The notes: generated by a model not told the origin, from the sequence alone. DNA of 64,000 bases from Clostridia bacterium (GCA_017626295.1 JAGAJB010000012.1:1-64000), one strand, 5' to 3'; counted from the first letter of the stretch, positions 39,455 through 48,585 are shown. A program made the numbers and translations.

Positions 39455-39973
39455 TTATTCGGCTGCTGCTTCCGCTGTTTCGCCATCCTTATCAACGATA
39501 GCCTGAACTGCACGAGCGAATGCTGCGATGGGAGCATTGAATACGCTGCAAACAGTAGCAAGCAATACATCTCTTGAAGGAAGCTTTGCAAGACTGTCGA
39601 TTTTCTCGAGGCTGATAACTTCATTATCGAGGAAACCACTCTTAACATTGAAATTGTCGTGTGTTGAAGCGAATTTGCAAAGGATTCTTGCAGCAGCAAC
39701 ATAGTCATCAGCAGATGTAGCAAGAGCTGTTGTACCTTCAAGACACTCTGAAAGACCCTCGAGTTCAGTACCCTTAATAGCGAGTTCGATCATTGTGTTC
39801 TTAGTAACTGTGTATTCAACACCTGCTTCACGAAGTTCTTTACGAAGAACTGTATCGTCAGCAACGTTGATACCCTTGTAATCAACGATAACACCTGCGC
39901 ACGCATTCTGAAGTCTTTCAGAAATAGCAGCAACCTCAGCTTTTTTTGCTTCTAAAACTTTTACGCTTGGCAA
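39455..39973 (-). CDS. rplJ: Ribosomal protein L10
   Basis: 172 residues, the stalk base that binds L7/L12 dimers through its C-terminal helix. Reads PSVKVLEAKKAEVA with the VDYKGI core. The start is TTG behind GGAGGTGAATTTA. Preceded by a recognisable L10 leader, so translation or transcription is controlled by the L10-(L7/L12) complex. Confidence 0.96.
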   Translation of the reverse strand: MPSVKVLEAKKAEVAAISERLQNACAGVIVDYKGINVADDTVLRKELREAGVEYTVTKNTMIELAIKGTELEGLSECLEGTTALATSADDYVAAARILCKFASTHDNFNVKSGFLDNEVISLEKIDSLAKLPSRDVLLATVCSVFNAPIAAFARAVQAIVDKDGETAEAAAE

Positions 39974-40009
39974 ATAAATTCACCTCCGTTACATTATTTT
40001 GCCAAATAT

Positions 40010-40138
40010 AAAGCCCTCCCCGCGCAATACGAGGAGGGCATAGTTACCTAATAATAAATAATCAAGTAATTAACGCATTCCTCGGCAGGCGGTCAAAGAC
40101 CATTATACAAATTTGCACCTGCTGTCTTTAGAACAGCA
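40010..40138 (-). ncRNA. L10 leader (autoregulatory mRNA leader of rplJL)
   Basis: On the minus strand the leader has AGACAGCAGGTGC, then CCGCCTGCCGAGGA, the paired core of Firmicutes L10 leaders. It ends in a terminator-like hairpin GCCCTCC/GGAGGGC (40013-40039) followed by TTTATATTT. Family knowledge: L10-(L7/L12) binds this leader and lowers expression of its own operon. Here the last hairpin suggests attenuation of transcription. Confidence 0.82.
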
Positions 40139-40143
40139 CAAGT

Positions 40144-40172
40144 AGTTTAACACACCGTTTACGGTATGTCAA
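40144..40172 (-). promoter_or_regulatory. rplJL promoter
   Basis: Minus strand TTGACA (40167-40172), 17 bases, TAAACT (40144-40149), placed right after the rplA stop and just before the L10 leader. Confidence 0.82.
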
Positions 40173-40180
40173 GTATTTTT

Positions 40181-40891
40181 TTAGTCTTCGTTAGAAACTG
40201 AACCTGTAAGCTTTGCAGCGTTTACACGGATACCGGGGCCCATTGTAGTAGCAACTACGCATGAACGGATGTAAGTACCCTTTGTTGCTGCGGGTTTAGC
40301 TTTGATAACAGCATCAAGAAGAGCGTTAGCGTTTTCAGTGAGTTTTTCGCCACCGAAAGATGCTTTACCGATGGGGCAGTGAATGATATTTGTCTTATCA
40401 AGACGGTATTCAATCTTACCTGCTTTTGCTTCTTCAACAGCTTTACCTGCGTCGGGAGTAACAGTACCTGCCTTGGGAGAGGGCATAAGACCTCTGGGAC
40501 CAAGAACCTTACCTAAACGACCAACGAGACCCATCATGTCGGGTGTTGCAATACATACGTCGAAATCCATGAAGCCGCCCTGAATCTTTTCAACAAGATC
40601 CATATCGCCAACGATGTCTGCGCCTGCTGCTTCAGCAGCCTTTGCAGCGTCGCCCTTTGCGAAAACAACTACGCGAACTTTTTTACCTGTACCGTTGGGA
40701 AGAACAACCGCACCTCTAACCTGCTGGTCAGCGTGACGGGAGTCAACACCAAGACGGATATGCATTTCAACAGTTTCATCAAATTTAGCACTTGCAGTTT
40801 TTGTTGCAAGTTCGAGAGCTTCAGCAACTTCGTAGAATTTTGATTTATCTACGAGTTTTGCACTCTCAACATACTTTTTACCATGTTTCAT
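40181..40891 (-). CDS. rplA: Ribosomal protein L1
   Basis: 236 residues, L1 of the mobile stalk near the E site. [17 protein letters not shown] start, [20 protein letters not shown] core, all usual. L1 also acts as a repressor by binding its mRNA; candidate sites are seen before this gene and before rplK. Confidence 0.97.
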   Translation of the reverse strand: MKHGKKYVESAKLVDKSKFYEVAEALELATKTASAKFDETVEMHIRLGVDSRHADQQVRGAVVLPNGTGKKVRVVVFAKGDAAKAAEAAGADIVGDMDLVEKIQGGFMDFDVCIATPDMMGLVGRLGKVLGPRGLMPSPKAGTVTPDAGKAVEEAKAGKIEYRLDKTNIIHCPIGKASFGGEKLTENANALLDAVIKAKPAATKGTYIRSCVVATTMGPGIRVNAAKLTGSVSNED

Positions 40892-40910
40892 AATTCTTTT
40901 CCTCCCAATA

Positions 40911-40940
40911 GAGTGGTTAAATCGGATTTACCTCCCACCC
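40911..40940 (-). promoter_or_regulatory. Candidate L1-binding mRNA site before rplA
   Basis: Minus strand stem GGGTGG/CCACTC, asymmetric loop GAGG, inner stem TAAAT/ATTTA with a CCG loop. This two-helix form with GGTGGGAGG is what L1 autoregulatory sites look like. The rplA ribosome site follows directly. Confidence 0.6.
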
Positions 40941-40947
40941 GGGAGCA

Positions 40948-41373
40948 TTAATCAACGACAGTAACGCCCATGCTGCGAGCTGTACCTGCTACCATTGAGA
41001 TAGCAGCTTCAATTGAAGCAGCATTAAGATCGGGCATTTTCTGTTCTGCGATTTTTCTTACTTGCTCTCCGGTAATTGTTGCAACCTTTGTTTTATTCGG
41101 AACACCCGAACCGCTTTCAATACCGCAAGCCTTCTTAATAAGAACAGCAGCAGGCGGAGTCTTTGTAACAAAAGAGAAAGAACGGTCAGCGTAAACAGTG
41201 ATAACAACGGGAATAATGAGACCCATATCATTCTTTGTGCGCTCATTGAATTCCTTTGTGAATGCCATGATGTTTACACCGTGTTGACCTAAAGCAGGAC
41301 CAACAGGGGGAGCCGGGGTTGCTTTACCGGCGGGAATTTGCAGTTTAATAAGACCTACAACCTTTTGAGCCAT
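40948..41373 (-). CDS. rplK: Ribosomal protein L11
   Basis: 141 residues, exactly the common L11 length. [17 protein letters not shown] start, [17 protein letters not shown] thiostrepton-loop core and C-terminal RNA-binding domain. The start is ATG 41373 behind GGAGGTGCAAAAC; the longer frame upstream runs through the leader hairpins. Confidence 0.97.
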   Translation of the reverse strand: MAQKVVGLIKLQIPAGKATPAPPVGPALGQHGVNIMAFTKEFNERTKNDMGLIIPVVITVYADRSFSFVTKTPPAAVLIKKACGIESGSGVPNKTKVATITGEQVRKIAEQKMPDLNAASIEAAISMVAGTARSMGVTVVD

Positions 41374-41396
41374 GTTTTGCACCTCCAAAATTCGTG

Positions 41397-41435
41397 GTAT
41401 GGCGGAATAAGAAGCTCGTCTTACTCCTCCCACAC
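41397..41435 (-). promoter_or_regulatory. Candidate L1-binding mRNA site before rplK
   Basis: Minus strand stem GTGTGG/CCATAC, small asymmetric loop, inner stem GGAGTAAG/CTTATTCC. Similar in plan to the site before rplA. Two perfect short hairpins (GCGACAC/GTGTCGC and CAGCGG/CCGCTG) lie just upstream, between nusG and this site. Confidence 0.5.
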
Positions 41436-41498
41436 GCGACACATTGTGTCGCATATAACAGCGGATATACCGCTGATTACCAATTTAATGCGCGATTA

Positions 41499-42095
41499 TC
41501 AGTCAATCGCTTTTTTTACCTGATTAAGCGGAAGTTCAACAGGAGCTTCCTTACCCATAAATGAAACGATAACTCTTACAACGTTCTTATCTGTGTCGAT
41601 AGTTTCAACTACACCTGAGTTGCCTTCCATAAGACCCTCTGTAATTGTAACAAGGTCGCCCACGCTGTAAGAAACTTCTGTAACAGTTCTTGCAGAACCG
41701 TCACCCTCAGCGCCTGCTTCCGTAATACCGAGTTTGCGAACCTCTTCTGCAGTAAGCGGAACAGGTTTTCCGTCGGGACCTACGAAACCGGTAACACCGC
41801 GTGTGTAACGGATTGCGTGCCATGTTTCATCAGGAACTTTGAGAACGTTTTCTTCGCCCTCTTTGTCGCTGTATTCAACTGCAAGTTTAACAACAACGTA
41901 ACCGGGGAATATTTTTCTCTCTACTTCGACTGTTTTATCCTCGCGGACTTCAACAACCTTTTCAACGGGAATACATACTCCGAAGATTTTGTCGTGCATC
42001 TTGCGGTTTTCAACGATTTTTTCGATATTCTCCGCAACTTTATTCTCATAACCGGAATAAGTGTGGATGATATACCATCTTGCTTCGACAGCCAT
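41499..42095 (-). CDS. nusG: Transcription elongation/termination factor NusG
   Basis: 198 residues. N-terminal NGN domain (ARWYIIHTYSGYENKVAENI, then KIFPGYVVVK and WHAIRYTRGVTGFVG) and a C-terminal KOW domain (GDLVTITEGLMEGNSGVVETI). Binds RNA polymerase and modulates pausing and Rho. Follows secE after 38 bases. Confidence 0.97.
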   Translation of the reverse strand: MAVEARWYIIHTYSGYENKVAENIEKIVENRKMHDKIFGVCIPVEKVVEVREDKTVEVERKIFPGYVVVKLAVEYSDKEGEENVLKVPDETWHAIRYTRGVTGFVGPDGKPVPLTAEEVRKLGITEAGAEGDGSARTVTEVSYSVGDLVTITEGLMEGNSGVVETIDTDKNVVRVIVSFMGKEAPVELPLNQVKKAID

Positions 42096-42133
42096 TGTAC
42101 ACCTCCGAAAATGCTGATATTAGTGAATCAGAA

Positions 42134-42496
42134 TCAAGCGGCGGTTGTTGTCTCTGTTGTTTCTTCAACAGTTTCCGAAACAGCCTCTGTTGTGGTAGCG
42201 TTGTCAGCCATTTTATCAACAGAACCAACTGCACCTGCAAGAGCATAGTCGATAAGCCAGATACCTGCGCCGATTACAAGAACCGCAGCAAGTACAATGC
42301 CTGTGCTCTTAAGAACCATCTTCCATGTGGGCCAAACAATCTTCTTAGTTTCTCCGCGGAGATCCTTAAAGAAGCGTGCAATAGCCTTACCGATGTTTTT
42401 GGGTGAGAACTTAGAAGGTTTCTTATCCTTCTTTTCGGACTTAGCAGCCTCAGAGGTATTTTCTTTGGCAACTGCTTTCTTTTTCTCGTCAGCCAT
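42134..42496 (-). CDS. secE: Preprotein translocase subunit SecE
   Basis: 120 residues with a single transmembrane helix (~70-92, VLKSTGIVLAAVLVIGAGIW) preceded by the SecE core FFKDLRGETKKIVWPTWK. A Lys-rich N-terminal extension (~1-45) and a Thr/Glu-rich tail after the helix make it longer than the usual 60-75 residue form. Part of the SecYEG channel. Lies 12 bases after rpmG. Confidence 0.95.
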   Translation of the reverse strand: MADEKKKAVAKENTSEAAKSEKKDKKPSKFSPKNIGKAIARFFKDLRGETKKIVWPTWKMVLKSTGIVLAAVLVIGAGIWLIDYALAGAVGSVDKMADNATTTEAVSETVEETTETTTAA

Positions 42497-42508
42497 TGTG
42501 CTACCTCC

Positions 42509-42658
42509 TTACTTTGTTTCTCTGTGGAGAGTGTGTTTCTTGCAGAATCTGCAGTACTTCTTCATCTCCAACCTGTCAGGGTTGTTTTTCTTTTCCTTCA
42601 TAGTGTTGTAATTACGTTGCTTACATTCTGTGCAGGAAAGTGTAATTTTAACTCTCAC
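42509..42658 (-). CDS. rpmG: Ribosomal protein L33
   Basis: 49 residues. [17 protein letters not shown] then [15 protein letters not shown]: two CxxC pairs, the zinc-binding (C+) form of L33. The start is GTG 42658, six bases from GGAGGTG; the longer frame upstream has no ribosome site. First gene of the rpmG-secE-nusG-rplK-rplA run. Confidence 0.95.
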   Translation of the reverse strand: MRVKITLSCTECKQRNYNTMKEKKNNPDRLEMKKYCRFCKKHTLHRETK

Positions 42659-42809
42659 TAACGGCACCTCCAATTTTTGATTAGCCTCCCTCTCAAACGG
42701 TGAACGGAGCCTATCCCCTATCATCCGAGGAGTGAACCTTTATTTGTGTTTTGTCTGATTGTGAGAAAATCAGGGCACAAAAAAAGAACCCTCTCCGAGA
42801 GGTGAAACG

Positions 42810-42838
42810 ATTATATCACGGGGATGTGTGGTTGTCAA
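42810..42838 (-). promoter_or_regulatory. Promoter of rpmG-secE-nusG-rplKA
   Basis: Minus strand TTGACA (42833-42838), 17 bases, TATAAT (42810-42815): both boxes are perfect. The first bases of the transcript form a small hairpin (CCTCT CGG AGAGG) followed by GTTCTTTTTTT. The leader to rpmG is about 145 bases. Confidence 0.9.
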
Positions 42839-42858
42839 TAGCAATTTCAAATTTTTTT

Positions 42859-42929
42859 AGTAAGGAGTGAAAGGTTGAGGGACAAAGCCGATTATATTTA
42901 ATTACGAATTACGCATTTCATATTGCATT
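42859..42929 (+). repeat. Dispersed intergenic repeat, copy D
   Basis: Shares AGTAAGGAGT and AAAGCCGATTATA with copy B, and AATTACGAATTACGCATT with copy A. Its last TTGCAT is the -35 box of hprK. The rest of 42659-42988 is the rpmG leader, the two promoters and the hprK leader. Confidence 0.7.
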
Positions 42930-42951
42930 CGCTTTTAGGGAGTGTTATAAT
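42923..42951 (+). promoter_or_regulatory. Promoter of the hprK operon
   Basis: TTGCAT (42923-42928), 17 bases, TATAAT (42946-42951). As for the fucosidase gene, the -35 box comes from the end of a dispersed repeat. Confidence 0.75.
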
Positions 42952-42988
42952 AATGTATCATTACAATAATATATAAGGAGGGATCTTT

Positions 42989-43951
42989 TTGGCAGGAAAA
43001 TACTCTGTGCAATTAAGCAAAGTTATCAAGGCTCACTCCCTTGAAACTATATATATGCCCGACAAGCCCGAAAGCGAACTCGTAATAAAGTCACAGGATG
43101 TAAACAGACCCGGTCTTATGTTTGCAGGCTACGAAAAATACTTTGACAATTTGCGAGTTGAGTTTATCGGTCTTGCAGAAATGAGTTACCTTACCGAACT
43201 TGACGAAAGCACTCAGCGTGAAAGGCTTGAACTCTTCTTCAGCCTTAAGCCCCCTGCTGCTATTGTCACCCGTAACATTGACGTGTTACCTGCAATGCTT
43301 GAAATGGCAAAGAAATATGAAGTTCCGCTTTTAAGAACCTCAGAACCCACATCAGGCATTATGGCAACGCTCATTTCATACCTTAACACAGAACTTGCAG
43401 AGCGTATAACACGCCACGGCGTTATGGTAGAAGTTTACGGTGAAGGTATCCTTATCTTAGGTGACAGCGGTGTAGGTAAAAGCGAAACTGCGGTTGAACT
43501 TATAAAACGAGGCCACCGTCTTATTGCCGACGATGCCGTTGAAATAAGGCGAGTATCTTCAAAAACTCTCGTAGGCGCTGCCCCCGACAATATCCGCCAC
43601 TTTATAGAACTTCGCGGTATCGGTGTGGTTAATGCCCGAAATATTTTCGGTATCGGTGCAGTTAAACTTACGGAAAAAATTGATATGGTAATTCAGTTAG
43701 AGCAGTGGGACAGCCAGAAGGCATACGACAGACTGGGTCTTGAAGATGAATACATTTCAATTTTAGGTATAAAAGTGCCCGCAACCACAGTTCCCGTAAA
43801 ACCCGGCAGAAACCTTGCTATTATTATCGAAATTGCGGCTATGAATAACCGTCAGAAACGAATGGGTTATAACGCTGCCCGCGAACTTATGCAACAACTC
43901 GGTATGGAAGATGTTGAACCCCAACCCAAAGAGTTGGAAGTTTGGCACTAA
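42989..43951 (+). CDS. hprK: HPr kinase/phosphorylase
   Basis: 320 residues. The N-terminal domain (~1-130) is followed by the kinase core with P loop GDSGVGKSETAVEL. The HprK signature stretch has HFIELRGIGVVNARNIFG. Phosphorylates HPr on Ser46 and so sets carbon catabolite control. Start TTG behind AAGGAGGGA. First gene of a six-gene run that continues with glucokinase and murB. Confidence 0.96.
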   Translation: MAGKYSVQLSKVIKAHSLETIYMPDKPESELVIKSQDVNRPGLMFAGYEKYFDNLRVEFIGLAEMSYLTELDESTQRERLELFFSLKPPAAIVTRNIDVLPAMLEMAKKYEVPLLRTSEPTSGIMATLISYLNTELAERITRHGVMVEVYGEGILILGDSGVGKSETAVELIKRGHRLIADDAVEIRRVSSKTLVGAAPDNIRHFIELRGIGVVNARNIFGIGAVKLTEKIDMVIQLEQWDSQKAYDRLGLEDEYISILGIKVPATTVPVKPGRNLAIIIEIAAMNNRQKRMGYNAARELMQQLGMEDVEPQPKELEVWH

Positions 43952-43982
43952 GTTATAAAATTTTGTTTAAGGAGAATAATTT

Positions 43983-44930
43983 ATGTACAGAATAGGTGTA
44001 GACCTTGGCGGCACAAACATCGCCACAGGTGTTATTGATGATAATTACAAAATCATCGGCAGAGGTAAAGTTAAAACCCGCGCTCCCCGTCCTGCTGAAG
44101 AAATTTTTGATTCTATTAAAGAAGCAGTTGACATGGCAGTTGCCGATGCAGGTATAAACTATGATGATATTGTATCTGTAGGTATCGGTACTCCCGGTTC
44201 CGTCAACAAAGATACAGGTGCTATCGAATTTTCAAACAACCTTAAATTCCACAACGTTCCTGCAAAGGCTATGCTTGAAGAAAGACTTAAAAAGCCTGTT
44301 TACCTTGAAAACGATGCTAACGCAGCGGCTCTCGGTGAAGCAGTGGCAGGTTGCGGTAACGGTGTTAAAAACTTTGTGGCAGTTACTTTAGGCACAGGTG
44401 TCGGCAGCGGTATTATTATTGACGGGAAAATCTATCGCGGCAGTAACTTCTGCGGCGGTGAAATGGGTCATATGGTTATTAACGTTGACGGTATCCCCTG
44501 TAACTGCGGCAGAAAAGGTTGCTGGGAAAAATATGCTTCTGCAACCGCACTTGTTTCACAGGCAGTAGAGGCAATGGAAGGCAACCATGACAGCCTTATG
44601 TGGAAAACCTGCGACGGTGACCTTAATAAAGTTGACGGTAAATCAATTTTCGATGCACTTGATATGGGCGATGCAGTTGCAAAAGCAGTTGTTGACAGAT
44701 ACCTTTACTACGTTGCCATCGGTATTGCAAACGTTGTTAACGCACTTCAGCCGGAAGCAGTTTGTGTAGGCGGCGGTATCAGCGGTCAGGGCGAAAAAAT
44801 TCTTAAACCCATTCGCGATATGGTTAAAGCAGAGCGTTACAGTGTTTATGCTGAAAAACAGGCTCAACTTCTTCCTGCCGCCCTCGGAAACGATGCAGGC
44901 ATTATCGGTGCAGCATTACTTGACGAATAA
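43983..44930 (+). CDS. glcK: ROK-family glucokinase
   Basis: 315 residues, cytoplasmic. ATP-binding DLGGTNIATG, then END (catalytic Asp in LENDANAAALGEA), TLGTGVGSG, and the ROK zinc motif CNCGRKGCWE. Likely phosphorylates glucose or a related hexose. Lies between hprK and murB, 31 bases after hprK, which ties sugar entry to carbon control. Confidence 0.88.
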   Translation: MYRIGVDLGGTNIATGVIDDNYKIIGRGKVKTRAPRPAEEIFDSIKEAVDMAVADAGINYDDIVSVGIGTPGSVNKDTGAIEFSNNLKFHNVPAKAMLEERLKKPVYLENDANAAALGEAVAGCGNGVKNFVAVTLGTGVGSGIIIDGKIYRGSNFCGGEMGHMVINVDGIPCNCGRKGCWEKYASATALVSQAVEAMEGNHDSLMWKTCDGDLNKVDGKSIFDALDMGDAVAKAVVDRYLYYVAIGIANVVNALQPEAVCVGGGISGQGEKILKPIRDMVKAERYSVYAEKQAQLLPAALGNDAGIIGAALLDE

Positions 44931-44937
44931 GGTGAAT

Positions 44938-45855
44938 ATGAATACATCACTTAACTTTCAGGAATTATATGAATACGCTGAATCGGTGGGTTGCGATGCC
45001 GTAAAAAATGAAAAGATGTCTTTAAACACATCTTTCAAAACAGGCGGACCCTGCGCAGTAAGATTATCCCCCGACAGCGTTGACCAATTAAAAGATATAA
45101 TAAACAAAGCCAATGAACTTTCAGTTCCCTTTGTAGTTCTCGGTAACGGCACTAACGTGCTTGTAACCGACGAAGGTCTGGAAAAGGCAGTAATTATAAT
45201 CGGTGACAAAATGGCTTCCGTTTCGGTTGAAGATGAAGATACCCTTTGTTTTACGGCAGGAACTAACCTTGTTTCTCTTTGCCGTTTCGCTTTAGAGAAT
45301 TCTTTAAGCGGTCTTGAATTCGCTTTCGGAATACCGGGAACCTGCGGTGGTGCAATTTTTATGAATGCAGGTGCATACGGCGGTGAAATGAAAGATGTTT
45401 TAACAGAAATCACTCACCTTACCCCCGATATGAAAATTGAAACAATTTCCGCAGAAAAAGCCCACCTTTCTTACAGACATTCCGTTTATAAAGAAAACGG
45501 TTGCATTATTCTTTCTGCCAAGGCAAAACTCAAAAAAGATACCCGTGAAAACATCAAGGGCCGTATGGACGATTTTTTGGGAAGAAGAAAAGATAAACAG
45601 CCCTTGGAATACCCAAGCGCAGGCAGTACGTTCAAACGCCCCGAGGGTTATTTTGCAGGCGCACTTATTGAGCAATGTAACCTCAAAGGCAAAACCGTAG
45701 GCGGTGCGCAGGTCAGCGAAAAGCACGCAGGCTTTGTAATCAACAAAGGCGGTGCAACTTCTACGGATATTCTCGACCTTATAGACCTTATCCGCGAAAC
45801 CGTAAAAACAGAAACCGGAGTTACACTTGAACCGGAAGTTATAGTACTGAGGTAA
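44938..45855 (+). CDS. murB: UDP-N-acetylenolpyruvoylglucosamine reductase MurB
   Basis: 305 residues. FAD-binding domain with VVLGNGTNVLV and FAFGIPGTCGGAIFMNAGAYGGE; YRHSVY; catalytic Ser in YPSAGSTFKRP. Makes UDP-N-acetylmuramate for peptidoglycan. The start is ATG 44938 with AAGGTG, 7 bases after the glucokinase stop; the longer frame lies inside glcK. whiA follows after 3 bases. Confidence 0.96.
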   Translation: MNTSLNFQELYEYAESVGCDAVKNEKMSLNTSFKTGGPCAVRLSPDSVDQLKDIINKANELSVPFVVLGNGTNVLVTDEGLEKAVIIIGDKMASVSVEDEDTLCFTAGTNLVSLCRFALENSLSGLEFAFGIPGTCGGAIFMNAGAYGGEMKDVLTEITHLTPDMKIETISAEKAHLSYRHSVYKENGCIILSAKAKLKKDTRENIKGRMDDFLGRRKDKQPLEYPSAGSTFKRPEGYFAGALIEQCNLKGKTVGGAQVSEKHAGFVINKGGATSTDILDLIDLIRETVKTETGVTLEPEVIVLR

Positions 45856-45858
45856 ATT

Positions 45859-46764
45859 ATGTCATTCTCGTCAGATGTAAAAAACGAATTAACACAATCT
45901 ATTTCCTCCGCCTGTTGCTATAAGGCGGAGGCTTTCGGTATGCTTCTTTTGGGAAGAGCCTTCGGTTTATCTGAAATCTCCCTTATGACCGAAATACAGA
46001 GCGTTGCAGAACGTTACAGCGCAAGCATAAGGGATTTAACAGGCGTTACTCCTACAATGCAATGTTCAAAAGCAGGCAATTTTAAAATAAGCATACCCAA
46101 TAAAACCGACAGAATTAAGATTCTTGAATTTTTCGGTTACACAGGCAAAGAACTTGCCTTAAGAATAAATCTCGCAAATCTTGAGCAGACAAACAACGAC
46201 TGTTGCTCAAGAGCCTTTTTGCGCGGTGCATTCCTTGTTTGCGGAAGTGTCACAGACCCGCAGAAAGATTACCATATAGAGTTCAGCGTAACTAAAGCAA
46301 AACTTTGCGATGACCTTATGCAGATTATTGACGATTTAGGTCTTAAAGCGAAAAAGATAATACGCAACAACAGTTACGTTATTTACAGTAAAGAGGCTGA
46401 ATCCGTTGAAGATTTCATAGGTACTATGGGTGCAAACAATGCCTTTTTACAGGTAATGCAGACACGTGCCATAAAAAACATAAAAAACCAAATCAACCGC
46501 CGTTCCAATTTTGAATCGGCTAATATGAGCAGATCCATTGAGGCAGGTCTTAAACAAGTATCACTTATTGAAGAAGTTCTTGAAAAAATTTCTCTTGAAG
46601 ATATGACAGAGGACCTCTCAACGCTTTGCTCTTTAAGACTTGAAAACCCCGATATATCTTTGGACGAATTAGGGAAACTTGTAAATCCTCCCCTCTCCCG
46701 TTCGGCAGTCAGCAGGCGTTTCAAAAAACTTGAAAGAATCGCCGAGGAGTTAAAAGCAAAATGA
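45859..46764 (+). CDS. whiA: DNA-binding protein WhiA
   Basis: 301 residues. The N-terminal part resembles a LAGLIDADG-type fold (LLLGRAFGLSEISL; CCSRAFLRGAFLVCGSV), and the C-terminal helix-turn-helix reads LDELGKLVNPPLSRSAVSRR. Conserved in Gram-positives and linked to cell division. The rapZ and yvcK genes that often stand between murB and whiA are not here. Overlaps the next gene by 4 bases. Confidence 0.95.
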   Translation: MSFSSDVKNELTQSISSACCYKAEAFGMLLLGRAFGLSEISLMTEIQSVAERYSASIRDLTGVTPTMQCSKAGNFKISIPNKTDRIKILEFFGYTGKELALRINLANLEQTNNDCCSRAFLRGAFLVCGSVTDPQKDYHIEFSVTKAKLCDDLMQIIDDLGLKAKKIIRNNSYVIYSKEAESVEDFIGTMGANNAFLQVMQTRAIKNIKNQINRRSNFESANMSRSIEAGLKQVSLIEEVLEKISLEDMTEDLSTLCSLRLENPDISLDELGKLVNPPLSRSAVSRRFKKLERIAEELKAK

Positions 46765-47726
46765 AAGAATACGTAATCAATAAAAATGATTCGGGGCAAC
46801 GCCTTGACAAATATATTACCAAATCTTTCCCTTTGCTTCCTCAGTCGCTGATGTATAAATACATACGCAGTAAACGTATCAAAGTAAACGGTAAGCGTTC
46901 CGAAATATCATACAGGCTCAAAGAAAACGACGTTATATCCCTTTATATCAACGATGAATTTTTTGAACCGACTAAACCGAAGTACGATTTTCTCGGTGCA
47001 GGCAAAAACCTTAACATAGTTTACGAGGATGAAAACATTATTCTTGTAGACAAGCCTTCGGGGCTTTTATCACACCCCGATGAAGGTAATTATACCGACA
47101 CCGCAATCACAAGAATAAAACGTTACCTATTCGAAAAGGGCGAATACGACCCCGATAACGAAACTTCTTTTGCCCCTGCCCTCGTAAACCGTATTGACAG
47201 AAACACTTGCGGTATTATAATAGGAGCAAAGAATGCAGAATCACTTCGTATACTTAATGAAAAACTGAAGAACAGAGAACTTCATAAACTTTATCTCTGC
47301 GTAGTTATCGGTAAACTGAAAAAAGAAAGCGGTCTTATTGAGGGTTATCTTGAAAAGAACGAAAAGCAAAACAGAGTTTATGTCAGCGATAAATCGGGCG
47401 ACAAAACAAAACACATATCCACAAAATATAAAGTTTTAGGTTACAAAGGCGGTTTGTCGTTGGTTGAAGTTGAACTTCTTACAGGACGAACCCACCAGAT
47501 AAGAGCCCACTTTTCATTCTTGGGAAATCCCCTTTTGGGCGACGGAAAATACGGAACTAACGCTCAGAACAAACAATTCGGCGGCTACAAAAAGCAGTTC
47601 CTTTATTCTTATAAACTGGCTTTTGATTTCCAAACAGATGCAGGTATACTTGAATACCTTAATCACAAAGAATTTGAAGTTCGGGACGTCTGGTTTAAAA
47701 AAGCCTTTTATGACGGCACAATATAA
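46761..47726 (+). CDS. RluA-family RNA pseudouridine synthase
   Basis: 321 residues. N-terminal S4 RNA-binding domain (~1-70, QRLDKYITKSFP) and RluA catalytic domain with NRIDRNTCGIIIGAK, whose Asp is catalytic (most relatives read HRLDxxTSG). The C-terminal GRTHQIRAHF is typical. Converts uridines in rRNA or tRNA; RluC or RluD specificity not assignable. Start overlaps whiA. Confidence 0.93.
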   Translation: MKEYVINKNDSGQRLDKYITKSFPLLPQSLMYKYIRSKRIKVNGKRSEISYRLKENDVISLYINDEFFEPTKPKYDFLGAGKNLNIVYEDENIILVDKPSGLLSHPDEGNYTDTAITRIKRYLFEKGEYDPDNETSFAPALVNRIDRNTCGIIIGAKNAESLRILNEKLKNRELHKLYLCVVIGKLKKESGLIEGYLEKNEKQNRVYVSDKSGDKTKHISTKYKVLGYKGGLSLVEVELLTGRTHQIRAHFSFLGNPLLGDGKYGTNAQNKQFGGYKKQFLYSYKLAFDFQTDAGILEYLNHKEFEVRDVWFKKAFYDGTI

Positions 47727-47756
47727 AAATATATATAATTTTAGGAGATGAAATAA

Positions 47757-48581
47757 ATGAGTGAATGTACACATGATTGCAGTACCTGTTCACAGAACTG
47801 CTCATCAAGACAGGAACCCGAAAGTTTATTGGAAAAACCCCACGAACTTTCAAACATCAAAAAAGTAATAGGCGTTGTCAGCGGTAAAGGCGGTGTCGGT
47901 AAATCATTAGTTACCTCCCTTCTCGCAGTTAATATGCAGCGCAAAGGCTATAAAACAGCCGTTCTTGATGCCGATATTACAGGTCCTTCCATTCCCAAGG
48001 CTTTCGGTATTAAGGAAAAAGCACAGGCAAGCGAAAGCGGTATTTTCCCCTGTATGACAAAAACAGGTATCGAAATTATGTCCGTAAACCTTCTTTTACA
48101 GAATGACACCGACCCTGTTGTTTGGCGCGGACCCGTTATTGCAGGTGCAGTTAAACAGTTCTGGACTGATGTTATCTGGAATGACGTTGACTTTATGTTT
48201 GTTGATATGCCTCCCGGAACAGGTGACGTACCCCTTACCGTTTTCCAGAGCATTCCCGTTGACGGTATCGTAATAGTCGCTTCTCCCCAGGAACTTGTAG
48301 GTATGATTGTTGAAAAGGCAGTTAAAATGGCTGAACTTATGAACATTCCGATTATTGCCCTTGCTGAAAATATGGCTTACTTCCTTTGCCCCGACTGTGG
48401 CAAAAAACACAATATCTTCGGTGACAGCCATATTGAAGAAATCGCAAAAACTTACGGCGTTGACACAGTTGCGCAAATCCCCATCAACAACAAACTTGCA
48501 GCCGCAGTAGATGCAGGCGCAGTTGAACTTTTTGAGGGCGACTGGCTGGATAACATTGCAGAAAAAATAGAAAAACTTTAA
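47757..48581 (+). CDS. Mrp/NBP35-family iron-sulfur carrier ATPase
   Basis: 274 residues. An N-terminal Cys cluster (CTHDCSTCSQNC) as in Nbp35 is followed by the deviant Walker A GKGGVGKS and by DADITGPSIPK. FVDMPPGTGD is the switch region. A CPDCGKKH pair near the C terminus should bind a bridging [4Fe-4S] cluster between dimers. It transfers Fe-S clusters to client enzymes, fitting with the many Fe-S proteins nearby. A terminator follows. Confidence 0.92.
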   Translation: MSECTHDCSTCSQNCSSRQEPESLLEKPHELSNIKKVIGVVSGKGGVGKSLVTSLLAVNMQRKGYKTAVLDADITGPSIPKAFGIKEKAQASESGIFPCMTKTGIEIMSVNLLLQNDTDPVVWRGPVIAGAVKQFWTDVIWNDVDFMFVDMPPGTGDVPLTVFQSIPVDGIVIVASPQELVGMIVEKAVKMAELMNIPIIALAENMAYFLCPDCGKKHNIFGDSHIEEIAKTYGVDTVAQIPINNKLAAAVDAGAVELFEGDWLDNIAEKIEKL

Positions 48582-48585
48582 AAAA

